Source: Symsagittifera roscoffensis (taxonomy: Eukaryota; Xenacoelomorpha; Acoela; Convolutidae). Taken from it: a DNA stretch of 64,000 bases. This document shows positions 12,366 through 24,444 of this stretch, one piece after another. The position numbers and the translations under genes were made by a program. The stretch is from positions 27,425,254 to 27,489,253 of the forward strand of contig NC_087065.1 in NCBI RefSeq assembly GCF_963678635.1. The letters run 5' to 3'. The notes below the pieces were generated by a model. That model did not search any database, was not told the origin of the DNA, and was given only the letters and a program-made list of their open reading frames with translations. Positions within the stretch are counted from its first letter, which is position 1. Each line of letters begins with the position of its first letter.

Positions 12366-13270
12366 GGGTAGATTTTAAGATTTTGATTTCAAAATTTTTT
12401 TTTTCAATCCTTTGAGGCCTTACGAATATTTTTCCAGCACCAGATGAAAATTTTAAATTGAACTCAGAGTCGATTTTTTTTTCGTTGCGAATGCAATTTT
12501 AGAAATTGTGTTTGTTAACTCAATTTTTTTAGTTCTTTCTGATCGAAGCGTTTCTTGCTCTCTTCAAAAAACTTCAGAAGGTCACAAAAATGCGCTGAAA
12601 TTTTTCTTTACTGATTGGTGATTCATTTTTAAAATGAAATTTATGTTCGATTGAAATTGCCGTTGTTTGCGAATTTTCCGTCATTTATTTTTCTGCAACT
12701 AGGGATGCGCCAACACACTTTTGATGGCTTAACAAAAATGTGTAGAAGCAAATGATCAGAGGTTGATATTTGAGTGCTTTGCAAGATTCATACTCTATTT
12801 TGAAGTTCATAAAAACTTAATCTAATTTGCAAAAATTTTACGCTGGTGTGTTTGTGACATTTCGTATAATCACAATTCGTTCTCGAGTGCGAAATCAACA
12901 AAGAAACTCAATCAAGAACTTATTCATTGGGATGGGCAATTCGATTGATCCGGTTATCACTTGGCTTAAATATTGAAGAACTAGTAAAAGTGTTATACTG
13001 GAAAGCCTTAAAATCACCCATCATGTAAATTTTGGTTTGGTTGGGTAAAAATATGGTGCCTTTTTTCAAAGAAATTAAAATTGAAGGAAAAAAATTTGAC
13101 GTTAGCATACTTTTTGATCGAGTTTGACAAAATTCTACATTTGAAAAAACTTGTATTTGAAACAGTTTGTTCTGCAGGGTTCAAGTCTGATGACTATAAC
13201 GTTAAAAAAAAACCAAGTCTTCAACAAAAATTATTACACTTCCTTATGAACTTTATTCCCTTATAAAATT
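12366..13270 (-). pseudogene. LINE endonuclease-like fragment, copy 3
   Basis: Third copy of the endonuclease-like piece. Frame 13108-12920 keeps MMGDFKAF. It extends through the V-Y region near 13100-13200. Confidence 0.5.
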
Positions 13271-14300
13271 GAAACTTCACGCTTCTTTTGGCCAGAATTT
13301 TTCTGTCAGCAGACGATTTACGTTTGTTATTTTCGATTTTTAAATAGTCTTTTTTTCCATGGCTGAGTAGGGTTTAAAATATACAACCTGATCTTTCAGA
13401 ACCTCATTTTTGTTTTTTTTTGTTTGGTTTTGCTGCACTGATTATTTAAAACTACCTTAGTAACCGATGTTACAGCCAAGAGTCCGTTCATCACAGATTC
13501 CAGTCAAAACCCTTGGAATTTTCTAGATATGATACTGACATAGATAAAAAAGGAAGATAATTAATGTTGAATTTCATCGGCCAAATTTTTTGATGATAAG
13601 GAGCCAAATTTCATTCCTTTGACTTTTGTGATACCATGACAAGACCTTTTGTCGCTGGTAATATTGTTGCTTTGTTTTTTTTATTATCATTTTCTTGATT
13701 TACTTTGATGAACCAATTATCGAGATGGCCTTTTGGTGTCCATAGATCTGGTATTTTTGACATTCATGTTGTGAAGGTATGTGAAACGAGATTTCTACAC
13801 ATTCGCACAATATAAAGCCATCTATTCTCGAGTTATTATACCATTCCGTCAGCTTTTTCTTATTTATTTCTTATGTATTTCGGAATTGCGCTGCCTGTAT
13901 AAAAAATTACTGATCCAGTTTGGTTACGTTACAGGTCTCACGTTGGATTATAGGATTATAAGTGACGTTTTCCGGTAGTTTGAGAATTGATATCGCCTCC
14001 TTATTGATGCATACAAAAGGCAAACAAGACACTTTGAATTTGGTTAATTAAGGGTAAATGATCTTGGGTCTATGAGACTTTGGAAAAAATCTCATTGAAA
14101 ACACAGTTCTGTTAAAAAAAACATTCCGTCGCTTTTGATGATAGTTAAAGATTGCTCTGTGTATGCAGTTTGAGTAATTTGTTTTGTGGTAGTCAATTTT
14201 TGTTGTGTTATGTATTAATGTGGGAAAATGTTTCAGTAAATCAAAAGCACAATTTCGGAATGCCTGCGCCAAATATTCGGCTGTGGTGAAGATTTCTTGC
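13271..14300 (-). pseudogene. LINE M2/frame X fragment, copy 3
   Basis: Frame 14272-14048 has SHRPKIIYP preceded by a basic stretch and, unlike the other tandem copies, continues past the chimeric junction point toward the 5' side (FDLLKHFPTL, shared with 356-577). It therefore shows what originally lay upstream of frame X. Confidence 0.5.
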
Positions 14301-14739
14301 GTGAAAGGGGGAAAGATTTTGTTCAGTTTATCTTAGTTTTTTGTTTGATTTACTTTACTTTACCGGATACCGGGTATCCTGGTTTCGTGCTGAAATCTAA
14401 CACAGCGACGTAGAGCTAAATTTAGGTGTTCGTTTATTTGGTATTCTAAACCAAAGAAGAAACATTCAGGCCAATCTCAACAATTTAAAAACACCGTTTT
14501 TCTCAATGTGTTTAGAAGTTTTTTTGTTACCACACACCAAGCTTTGAATTTTTCAAAGATCGCCTGTAAATTTGAGCAATTTTTTTTGACCAGTGATAAC
14601 GCTTTGCAGCAAAATGCAAGCAGGAACTTGGAGCTCGACAAAAACTACAGTTTTGTAGCAAAATTTACATGCAGCTCGCACTTTTGTATGCGGCGTTATA
14701 ATGAAACGGTCTCACATTGGATTTTAGGGCTTTAAACGA
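14301..14739 (-). pseudogene. LINE scraps: palindromic motif and post-RT piece
   Basis: A GGATACCGGGTATCC near-palindrome lies at 14364-14381 and is followed by a piece of the post-RT region (14420-14705) and then a short run of frame X sequence. Segments that are far apart in longer copies are abutted here, so this is a rearranged remnant interrupted at 14740 by the solo LTR. Confidence 0.45.
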
Positions 14740-15656
14740 TGTTTCTATCTTTCGACCAGAATGCCGCCAAAAAATTGTTCGTCAAAACGAATTTTATTGG
14801 AAACATTTCAAATGTACGAAAGAAAAGTTTCGACGATTAACGGTCTTGTTTGACAAAATAAACGGATTGTGAAGGGTCATTTTGAGCTGAAATGCCTGAT
14901 GTTAAAAAATCGTACTAAACGAAAAAAAGAGACATTTTTTTCGCGAACACTGAAAAAGCTCGAAAGTGAGAGACGCGATTTTCGCTAGTAAAGAATAAAC
15001 GCGCGAGCAATAGAGAATAAAATTTGAATTATAATCGAGATTATTTTTGGAAGAGCATTCCGATATGTAACGATTGTGCAGCTACAATCGTTACGGAGCA
15101 AATCCCTAGAGTTAGGAGGGCTTTTGGGAAGCTTTTGCTGCCTTTCCTGGTCGACAATAGAACAGCTCTTCGACCGAAATCAGGAATCCGGAGTGGTGCT
15201 GGGAGAAGACTGGAAACTGATTTTTAAACAATTTTCAGCTTCCTGGTATGTCCTGAACTGAATCAAATATCATCACACCCTTTTTCAGAAAATGAGAAGC
15301 AAGGGGTTGAGGGTGAGGGTGTATCCATCTCCGATGGATATGAAAATTTTTATGTACTGAAAAAAAATAATAGTAAAATGATAAGAGGTAGTAGCCCTGT
15401 TTTTAGGAGTGACCTCGTGATCTGGCGATACTGAGACCCAGCCATGTGTTCACTTGTTTTTCATGTAACTAAGTTAATTTGCACGATCTGGCCGATAGCC
15501 TTAAGTAACTTTTTCGACCCAATGTTAATGGACCACACGTTGAACTGGCTTTGGTACAGACGTTTAAAAGAGTATGAAACTGTGTTTAGACGCTACCCAG
15601 TCGTTTAAGAACATAGTTCTTTGTCCGTCGGTATGTACTTCCGGGCGAACGTTACA
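14740..15656 (+). mobile_element. Solo LTR of the giant gypsy-like element
   Basis: About 917 bp, homologous end to end to the LTRs at 42245-43147 (opposite strand) and 44291-45157. It begins TGTTTC...CGACCAGAATG and ends CCGGGCGAACGTTACA, so the TG...CA ends are kept. No gag or pol flanks it: LINE sequence stops at its left edge and resumes at its right edge (the CGTCTTCCGG region of frame X). A solo LTR left by LTR-LTR recombination is the simplest reading. I see no clean target-site duplication, and several substitutions set it apart from the other LTRs, so it is old. Confidence 0.8.
15067..15094 (+). promoter_or_regulatory. LTR hairpin (solo LTR copy)
   Basis: Perfect 11-bp stem GTAACGATTGT / ACAATCGTTAC around the six-base loop GCAGCT. 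It occupies the same place as the hairpins at 42806-42837 and 44566-44597. A C-G pair in those copies is a T-A pair here. Confidence 0.7.
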
Positions 15657-16950
15657 GACTTTCGGTAAATAGAGAATTGATTTTGCCTCGGTATCGTTGC
15701 ATACAAAAGGCAAATTAGGCAGTTTGGTTGTGATAATTTAGGGTGAATGTCTTGATTCTATCAGACCTTGGAAATTATCCCATGGGAAAAACCATTGTTA
15801 AATAGAATGATTCCTTTGCTTTTGATGATGATGATTGAATTGATCTGCTTAGTCGGAGCAATAATTCTCAGTGCACACAGTTTGCGGTTACTTTTGTCAG
15901 AGTCAATGTTTTTGAGATTGTCATCTTCTGTTGTCTTGTTGAGGAAGAAGAAGAAGAACTAATACAAAACACAATAGTCGTTGCATTAGTGTAGTAACAG
16001 TGTGAAATTATTATTAGTTACAAAGTCATATTAGGAATTGTTTTAGTTTGTGGAGAATTGTGGGGAACTATTTCAGTTTCTCGGGAGCCTTCGCTAGATC
16101 TTCGTCTGATTCGACAATTTGATTTGGTGGATGATTTTGGTGATTTGTATTTGTTTTGTTTCTTCCGTCGATTTGTTTGCTGTTAGTGCATTTCTGAATT
16201 TTGTCATAGTTTCAATCAGTACTTCATCATTAATTGATATCTGAGATTCTGTCAATTTTTGTTGCCTCATAGCTTATTTTTATTCGTGAGAGGGGCAAAA
16301 AAAATCCTATTCTCGGATACGCTTGAAACCAAAATTTGATTTTTTTCTCATTCAAACTGCAGAATTCAAAAAGCAAAATTTTCATCTTTATTCCATTAGC
16401 GTTTTCTTCAAGGTGATTTTTTTGAAATTGTAAATTAAATATTTCGATATCGAGTTTTATAATCAATATGTAATGAATCAACTAACATCATATTATCGAA
16501 AACAACTCATCGAGTTAGCAACCTAATTGTTGACACAAGAAACTGCTTGTAAAATTTTGAGAGCTAATCAAGATAGTTTCTGAACTCTTCCTGTACATTT
16601 TTTCTTCGACCGGATAGTCGGTATCCTGGTCGGCAAAGCAAACTGTTTTTTTGTTCTTGTGAAAATACATTTTTTAGTACCGGATACAGGGTATCCTGGT
16701 ACGCTTGAAATATCTTCTTTCTATTTATTAGCAATTTTTCTTCATTTGACATTACTTTTACCGGATATCGGGTGTCCTGGTTTGTTGCCGAAGTCTAACA
16801 TATCCTTAGTAGTTTTATCAGAAGGAGCAATTTGTATTTCGTATCTTCCATACGTCCCATGATACAAATGACTGCAAATTGAATTTACATGACGTCGATG
16901 TCTTTGAGTATGCACCAAGAATAACCGCAACAACATACTTAAGCTCTGCA
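15657..16950 (-). repeat. LINE frame X end and non-coding module
   Basis: 15657-15960 continues frame X sequence on the far side of the solo LTR. 16150-16890 is the module shared with 620-1310, with near-palindromes near 16612, 16680 and 16760 spaced about 70-80 bp. No gene is supported; the plus-strand 64-aa frame at 15768-15962 is antisense. Confidence 0.45.
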
Positions 16951-17201
16951 ATGTTCGTTAATACAAAATTGTCACGCCAATTGTTAATCTGTAATATATG
17001 TTTCTTGAAGGTTGTAGCGAGGGACAACTGAAGATTAGGTGTTCGATTGTTTCGCATTCTACAAAAAAAATTCGGGCGCATTCTCAAGAAACAAAAAACC
17101 ATCGCATTTCTCGATCTATAAAAACAGCGTACGCGACTTTATAAAAAATATTTCCCACACATCAAGCATTGAGATTTTCCAAACTTTGACTTTAGATTTA
17201 T

Positions 17202-17660
17202 TCAATTCTTCTTTTGCAGCGAAACACAAGCGGAAAATTGCAGCTCAATGAAAACTACAAATTTGTAAGCAGAAATAGTGAACATCTCGCGAATTTGTCT
17301 GCAGTGTTTTAAACGGCTGTTTATAACATTTGAAAATGTTTCAATATCGTTCGAATTGATTTCATTAGAGATGTTTGTATTTCTCAACAATTTTTTGATT
17401 TCTTGCGGAAAAATAAAATCTGAAGATAGCAAACTTTTTTGATGTGACATATCGGAAGCAAAAAAATCGATAATTCTTCGACTGAAAATTTTGAGTTGAA
17501 GGTATGGTAGGCCTACCCCACCTTCTAGAATTGGATGATATAAAACTTCTTTAGTTAAACCGAGTCTGCTTGATTTTTTTAATTCTATGTTTAATAAATC
17601 TTGGCATTTACTAACAGTATTCAAGTAAACTGTAGTATGACGAGCCAAATGAAAAAATTT
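17202..17660 (-). pseudogene. LINE polyprotein post-RT region
   Basis: 148-aa minus-strand frame, the longest LINE piece in the window. It contains GLTKEVLYHP, EGGVGLPYLQLKIFSRRI, the pattern that follows the RT in many non-LTR elements (a K/E-GG-x-G-L/V-x-x-P-x-L block after the thumb). It sits just downstream (minus sense) of the RT motif C at 17959-17970. Other copies are at 1595, 3747, 5380 and 7524. Only this copy keeps the block readable. Confidence 0.65.
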
Positions 17661-17949
17661 TGGGAGAACATAAACTTACAGTGTTAAAGAATTGGCCCTC
17701 AAAGTCTCACTAAGTGGAATTAACGCTCGATGTTTTTAAATTTGATAACTCAACATTAGTTCAAAAATTTCAACTTTTTGGGAAGTGTAAAACAAGACAC
17801 CAAATTTTTGTTTCATTGACTGTTTTATATGGTGATAAATCAGGTATAGAGAGCACTTCACTTTTTTTTAGGTTATTCACATTTTGGGTTTGTTTGCAAA
17901 AATTAACGATTAAGCGAAACAACCTATCAATACATCGAATTTTGACAAG

Positions 17950-18345
17950 GCAAGTTATGTCGTCTGCATATGAAACAAGTTTGGGTCACAATGACCCGAA
18001 ACCTTTAATTGCTTCTGAAGATTCAATTGCTTTAAGAAGAGGATCGATAAAAACTATGAATTAAAATGCGGAAAAAGGGCAACGTTGTCTCACACTGTGA
18101 TGAACTTTGAAGCTGGCTGATAAAAAATCATTTATTTCAATCACTGCTTTTGAATTCAAATACAAAGTTTCAATAACTCCAACGGAAAACTCATTCAGGT
18201 TTAAACTTTTCAAAAATTTGATGAGAGTTGATCTGTCAACTCTGTCAAATGCCTTAGAAAAGTCTAATTTTACTGCACATGAACCTCGGTTAGCCAATCG
18301 TTCTGTAGTAATCGCTTTTTTAAACTTTCGTATTGCTGTGTGCAT
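17950..18345 (-). pseudogene. LINE reverse transcriptase palm, motifs A to C
   Basis: One minus-strand frame holds motif A (KLDFSKAFDRVD), motif B (VRQRCPFS, normally x-R-Q-G-C-P-x-S) and, after an in-frame stop near 18061, motif C as YADDITCL at 17959-17970. All three are standard non-LTR RT landmarks, and the catalytic aspartates of A and C remain. It is the best-preserved RT among the LINE pieces, yet interrupted by stops, so it is a pseudogene. The neighbouring minus-strand sequence up to about 18990 carries the pre-RT region. Confidence 0.8.
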
Positions 18346-19240
18346 TGTCCTCCAGGCAAATACGCGTGCTGATGGATTTTATAACTTTGCAAAGGTTCTT
18401 TTAATTCTGTTACAGAATACATGGGAAAAAATTTGCGCGTCAGTATTCATGAGAATAATCGGGCAAAAGTCTTGTACTGCTATGGCATTTTCGGATTTTG
18501 GGAGCAGTTTGATTAATGTTCAATAAAAACTGTTCGGAAGTTTTCCCCTGTGATCAAAATGATTGAATACTTTAGCTAAAATTGAACAAAACTCATCCGT
18601 GAAAGTCTTGTATAGCCGAAATATGAGGCCGTCTGGTCCAGGCGTTTTTTCAAATTGGGTTTGCTTATAGCCAAGTGAATTTCAACTTCTGTAAAATGAT
18701 TATAGCCATCATTCTCATTATTTTCTAGTTTTTTTTTTATAAAAACGTCATTAGTAGCTGATCGGAGTCTGTTGTAAAATTATTTGAAAAACAATTGCAA
18801 AAAAACTTTCGAAATTGATTAAGAATATCCTCATCCGTATGATAAACGTTCTGATCACTTGCATTCGCTTGATTGCGTTAATTGTGTTCTTTGAGGTCCA
18901 TTGACTACAAAATTTGGGCAAACCCTTAAAAGTATAGCCGAGAATTTTCTAAATTTTTGAAAATCTCAAAAAATTTTTTTCTTTGAGACCTTTTGAAGAT
19001 GTTCCAGCATCAAATGATATTTTTCAATCAAGTTCGGAAAAGGACCTTTTTTGCTGTGAATGCAATCTCTGAGAACATTTTCATGCTACTTCAAATTATT
19101 GAGTTTTTTCTGATCTACACGCTTTTTGTTCTCTTGAGTAAACTTCAGAAGGTCACGAAAACTATTCTTAAGTTTTCCTAACTACTTGGCAATTCCTTTT
19201 GAATAAAGTTTTTTGGAACTTCTGGTGTGATTTAAGCTGG
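18346..19240 (-). pseudogene. LINE pre-RT region, frames broken
   Basis: Matches 6500-7200 and 8700-9400 of the tandem duplication in order and content, so it is the part of the polyprotein between endonuclease and RT palm. No frame longer than a few dozen residues remains on the minus strand. The plus-strand 139-aa frame at 18107-18526 is antisense to the RT and is not a gene. Confidence 0.5.
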
Positions 19241-19655
19241 CGTTTTTTGAAATTTTTTCATTCAATTTGCCTATTGTTGGAGCGACTGACTACACAAAAC
19301 CCAAGTCACGAAGACCCAATACACAGAAAATAAAAGGCTTTGGAATCGCGCACAAGGGGTAAGCCAATTGTATAAAGCTATCTTAATAGAAAAGGTAGTG
19401 TGAATCATTTGAAGAGTCATGCAAAAATTTAAACACCAGGCTTGGTGGAGGGAAATACTTTTCGACTCTTTCAGAATTGGTCTGTGAATTGTCAGTTACA
19501 TAAGGTCAATCGTTATTTTGTCGTACGGGTTTTTGAACCTTCCAGAACCATGCTTGTAGGATTTATAGACCATTATTTCAAAATTCAAAAAAGTGTCAGT
19601 TGAGAAAAAAGTATTTAGAAAATGGGCTCTTTTTTCTGAACCCCCCACCCCCCAT
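19241..19655. other. Unassigned segment between LINE pieces
   Basis: About 415 bp with no match that I can see elsewhere in the window, no long frame, and a C-rich tail (CCCCCCACCCCCCATG near 19640) that ends exactly where frame X sequence begins. It may be a small insertion or a captured flank. Nothing more can be said. Confidence 0.3.
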
Positions 19656-20740
19656 GTCTATAAGTGACGTCTTCCGGCAGTTTGAGAATTGATATCGCCT
19701 CCTTATTGTTGCATACAAAAGGCAAATAAGACACTTTGACTTTGGTTAATATAGGGTAAATGATCTTGGGTCTATGAGACTTTAGAACAAATCTCATTGA
19801 AAACACAGTTCTGTTAAAAAGAACCATTCCGTCGCTTTTGATGATGGTTAAAGATTGCTCTGTGTATGCAGTTTGCAGTCATCTGTTTTGAGGTAGATTT
19901 TAAGATTTTGAATTCAAAAACTATTTTTTCAATCCTTTGAGGCCTTACGAATATTTTTCCAGCACCAGATGAAATTTTTAAATTGAACTCGGAGTCGATT
20001 TTTTTTTCGTTGCAAATGCAATTTTGGAATTTTTTTTAACTCAATTTTTCTGATCGCAATGCAATTTTCTTTCTGATCGAAGCGTTTCTTGCTCTCTTCA
20101 AAAAACTTCAGAAGGTCACAAAAATGCGCTGAAATTTTTCTTTACTGATTGGTGATTCATTTTTAAAATGAAATTTATGTACGATTGAAATTGCCGTTGT
20201 TTGCGAGTTTTCCGTCATTTATTTTCCAGTAACTAGGGCCGCGCTGGTACAATTTTGATGGGTTAACAACAACGTGTTAGATCAAATGATCTGAGATTGA
20301 TATTTGAGTGCTTTGCATAAATTCATACTTTGTTCCGAAACTCATAAAAACATAAGCTAAGCGCGCAAAAGTTTTATGTTGTTTGTCATAATGTGGATAA
20401 TCACAAAAGTCATTCTTGAGTGCGAGATCAGCAAAGCCAAAACAAACAAGAATTTGTTTTTAAGTTAGGTAAATTGTTTGATACGTGCATCATTTAACTC
20501 ATGTATTGAAGAACTGTTAATATTGCCGTAACTCAGTGCCTTAAAATCACCCGTCATGATAGTTTTCGATTGATTGAATAAAAATCTGATGCTTAATTTC
20601 AGGCTTGAGTTCAAAATTGCTTGGAGGGAATTTGGGTTCGCATAAACGTTGATAACAAACGAATCAAGTTTGACAAGTTTTAACATCGAAAAACTGTACT
20701 TGAAGCAATTCTTTTTGCAGGACTCAAGTTTGATGACCAT
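19656..20740 (-). pseudogene. LINE frame X piece joined to endonuclease-like piece, copy 4
   Basis: 19827-19656 carries frame X (KSHRPKIIYP, LPFVCNN). At about 19892 it joins the pre-endonuclease region by the same chimeric junction as near 11130 and 12365. Frame 20740-20465 then shows VINVYANPNS and MTGDFKALS. This is the clearest copy of the APE-type endonuclease pattern (Y-A strand; G-D-F-N/K strand), with the catalytic Asn of GDFN replaced by Lys. Confidence 0.55.
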
Positions 20741-21024
20741 AACATTAGGAAACCACCAGAAATATTTGAGCCCGGTATTAAATCAAATGAAACATAGTAT
20801 TTATCCAGTAAACTCAGATGTATATTTGTAAGATTTAATATTTTGCTTCCTGAAAAAGAAATGAAACTGGACGATTATTTAATACTTGACATTTTTTGAT
20901 GAGTGAGTGTAATTTAGCTAGATTTCCTATGCTAAAATGTTAACGGAAAAAAATCTGGTTTTTCGCATGTAGAAAATTTATTGAGATTTTTCTCCAAATA
21001 AGTGTTTTCCGTATTTTTCAGATT
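20741..21024 (-). repeat. LINE-derived flank of the giant element
   Basis: AT-rich sequence between the endonuclease-like piece and the 3' LTR. No frame or motif is visible. It is the left-hand flank of the giant LTR element insertion. Confidence 0.4.
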
Positions 21025-21800
21025 TGTAACATTCGCTCGGAAGTACATGTCGACGGAAAATTAAGCTCAGCTAAAAAACAACTGGCCAGCATCTAAACAA
21101 AGCTTTACATGCTTTTCACCGTCTCTACCAAAGCCAGTTCTTTTGGTGGTCTTTTCAACATCGGGCCGACAAAAACGTTACTGTTCTCCGGCTTCGACCA
21201 GAACGCCCAAATTAACTTATTTACATGCAAAATTAGTGAGAGCATGGCTGGGTCTCAGTATCCCCAGACCACGAGGTCACTACTAAAAACAGGGCCACTA
21301 CTATTTATTGAATAAATATTGTTTTTGCTCAGTAGATAAAAATCATCATCTCCATCGAAAATGGATCAGCCCTTTCCCCCAACTCGTAGCTTGTCATCCT
21401 AGCAAAATGAATTCAGATGTTAAATAAATTCATTTCAGGACATCATAGGGAATGGCCTTGAAACGATTGTAGCAACACAATCGTTGCAACTCGGAGCGGT
21501 TTCTGCTAACACTCTGTCATATTTTCGTTTTTCTCTCAATTATCGTAGTGGTTTTCGCCACTTCTGTCGTTGTTCTGTTTTTATACTGGATTTCTTCCAA
21601 AATGGCCGTTTTTTACGTTTCTCAGAAGTGTGACGTCACAATTCGAATTTTTAAAATATAAGAATTTCCGAATCCTTCAGCCTTCACGATTTGTCGAATA
21701 GTCTGAATAACACTGTTAATCCTCTCAAACTGTCAATTCGGAAGGTTAGCTGCTAGCCCATCGTAACTGTCTTTTTGTCAATTCTGGTCAATCTCCCCAT
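21025..21800 (-). mobile_element. 3' LTR of the minus-strand giant element
   Basis: Homologous to 42245-43147 in the same orientation. The plus-strand left edge reads TGTAACATTCGCTCGG, the reverse of the canonical LTR end ...GTTACA. The right edge is decayed (GGTCAATCTCCCC in place of GGTCGAATGTCACA). It lacks about 115 bp present in the 5' LTR near 42670-42790. Directly upstream in element sense is a purine-rich AATGGGGAGA, a possible polypurine tract. Confidence 0.8.
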
Positions 21801-22389
21801 TGAATCTCGTAGTATTTGTAAAAATGGTACAGTGCCATCGAACAGAATTTACAAAATGTAGTAAATCAGTTTTATCCACGTCATTTTGACTCACCGCAGA
21901 ATATAAATGGCTTCATACTACATCACTATAGCCTTCCAAATTCTTTCATTAATCTGCACTGTCGAGGATACATCCTAAGTTAAAACATCTTTTCCGACAT
22001 CTAAGGCCAATGCTTTGATTTAAAACTTTTTCTCCTAGGTTTTAAAAGGTGTTAGTTTGCAGGACAGTCATGCCAACCAACAAGCTAAAGTTATCCTACT
22101 ATGCTCCTTCGCGTCGGAAATTTTAGTTTATATTGGTCCTGAATATTAAAATTAAGGAACTCTGTGGTTAGAAAGAACAATGAAACAATCTCTCTCTCCA
22201 AGAGATTACCCAAGCCTTTCATGTCACCACAAAGTGATCAGTTGTCCCAGTTGATTAAAAACAATCATGCAGGTTAGAATTCTTAAATATACCTTTCACT
22301 CAAGCCTTTCTAAATAAACAGTAAGTATCTCTAAAGCCACTACATAAAATCAAAATGCAAATTTATAAATGCAACAATTTCTTTAATGT
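21801..22389 (-). other. 3' untranslated region of the giant element
   Basis: This separates the last ORF2 frame from the 3' LTR. It is AT-rich, with no frame and no recognised motif apart from the possible polypurine tract next to the LTR. Confidence 0.5.
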
Positions 22390-23460
22390 TCAAAACTCAA
22401 CTAAATGTTTTCTTTCAGTTTCAATTACAACTTGGTTGCTTAGTTTCTCACTTGAGTTTTTTGTCACACATATAAAACAACTCTGAGTTTTAACTTCTTC
22501 TCTTTCGTCACTTCTTTGTTCCTTCTTTTTTCGTCGTTTAGAAGTTCTAAAACTTCTAAATTCTTTTAATTTCGTTTTTTTTTGCATCTTGTTCTTCGGC
22601 CACTTTTCAATGCTCCATCTCCTCCTCCTGCGACATTGACTCTGCACTTTCAGTCTCTGTGTCTTGCAACACATCGGTAGCTATTCTGACGCTGCTGGAA
22701 GCAGTCCTCCAACACTTCTACTCTTCTACCCTTTGCTTACAACAAGGAAGGGGGTCAACGTTAGATTCTCTGTTCCTGCAGAAGCTGTTGTGGAGACACA
22801 ACGTCACATTTCTCTCCAAATCTTCCTTCAACATCTCTTCTTTCTCCCTTCCATCACGTTCACTCACCCTGGAGGTTTTCTTTACCGCGGTGGTCACTGC
22901 ATTCCGATGAGTCACAAAAGCTCGCTTGAAAGCTCCTGCTCCAATGTCCAGCTGATACGTACTGTACACTCTGCCGTGCTTCGACATATGCTTCTTGACA
23001 TATTAGTACAACCATGCAGTCATGTTGGCTCTAAACCATGGCATCAGTCGTCTTCTTGCCCATATCTTTTTCACTTCCATCGGAATGTTCAGAATCTTGC
23101 ACATTGTCTCAAAAAGATCTAAATTTTTTAGACAATCATATTTCTGCATTTGTTCTCTCGATGGTGCCTCCTGTCTATTGTTCTCCTTCATTTGAGCTTC
23201 CAGCCATCCTTTCGCCATCATAACTCCCATTATCGTTATCGTTATGGGCCGTGATGAGTCTGGTAAACCCATGGAGAGCAGCTCTCCACAGTCCCAGATC
23301 AACACCAGATTACTACGCCCGGGGTACCACCATGTTTGCAGCAAGCAATGGCAGGGAAACTCATCATGTGTTAACATGATGCTTCTCCAATTCCGCTCTC
23401 CCGAAGCTTCCAGTAGTGATTCCACTTCCATCATCACCCGGCGGACTTCATCATTCTCAT
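22390..23460 (-). pseudogene. Giant element ORF2, C-terminal part (unknown function)
   Basis: Three minus-strand frames continue one another: 23437-23003, then the same frame after a stop (22987-22718), then a shifted frame (22674-22390) that ends in a strongly basic, Lys/Arg-rich tail (RRRRR, KRRKKKEQR). I do not recognise a family. The basic tail could bind nucleic acid, but that is inference. One frameshift separates this part from 24444-23461. Confidence 0.5.
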
Positions 23461-24444
23461 CTACTGTGTTGTAATCCGTAAGTTCCCACTGACGTATCCC
23501 ATGAACTTCTTTCCCAGTATCGATTCTAACTCCTCCTTAGTTCTCTCTGGAACTGCTGAGAATATTTTGCACAGTAGCTCATAGGACTTTTCCGACGTTC
23601 TTGCTAGTCCTACACACTTTGGCAATGAGAAGGCCTGATCCACAATCGTTCTCGTACTTTTTACATCCACAGCTACGAAATGCACTGGGTATCTGCTCTT
23701 GCACATTGGAGCTAATGTCGATCCCACCAAATACCGCGCTCCCGATGGTCTGCGATAAATTTCACTGTGTCGGATGTTCATTTCCGCCTCGATCGCTTCT
23801 CTCCATTTTCCTATGTGCTTTTGCTCTTGCTCAGTCTGCAAAACTCCTGGGAACACTCCTACACTGATGGCCGTGACAATCTCATGTTTTTGTTCTGGAT
23901 TCAATAGTGACTCTAAAGAACCAAACATGCTGTAGAATCCTAGTGCAGTCACTAGGTTCACCTCGGTTCCTCCATGGCAATCTGCGATCAGCTCCGTTTC
24001 CGTTTTCGCTTTCATCACAATGTTCCCAAACAATATTGTCAACTGCTTGTGTTGTTTCTCCAGGGTTTTCACGCAATCTAGGCCTCCACAAACGTGAACT
24101 TCCAGTCCACAGACTTCTGCGAGACAGCTACCAGGTTTAACCCAGTCCTCCGGTCCCCAGCCAGGCAACTCTACTTTGTCTTCTTCGTTGCTCCCTGAGG
24201 CTGTTGTCATCACGTTATAGATGATATTAAGATCACGCAGATTACAGTCGGAGTTTAGTTCCCTCTGAACACCTTGTGTTGCATGTAGTATCGAATCAGG
24301 ATTGGGACTAGGGCACCATGAGGGTCTTATCAGTTCCCATACTACTATCAAGCTCGTTCTCAGTAATTCATCTGAGAACCCCAATCCAAACTCTACTCGT
24401 TTGTCGGATTCTGGCACGAAAGGTGCAGTCACCTTTTCCTCCAA
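23461..24444 (-). pseudogene. Giant element ORF2, segment h (327 aa, unknown)
   Basis: The second-longest open stretch of ORF2, unbroken for 327 residues. It appears soluble, with a Cys-containing patch (CGLEVHVCGGLDC, around residues 109-121) and a later stretch with YRRPSGARYLVGS and FVAVDVKSTR. No signal peptide or clear membrane segment. I do not recognise the family and assign no function. A frameshift near 24440 joins it to the upstream segment. Confidence 0.55.

Noticed and set aside
18107-18526. 139-aa plus-strand gene
   Set aside because: It is the antisense shadow of LINE RT motifs A and B, which have clear family motifs on the minus strand.
22659-23122. Plus-strand genes opposite ORF2 (22659-22910, 22664-23122 and similar)
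   Set aside because: Shadow frames of the minus-strand ORF2, Ser/Leu-rich as expected for reverse reading, with no motifs.
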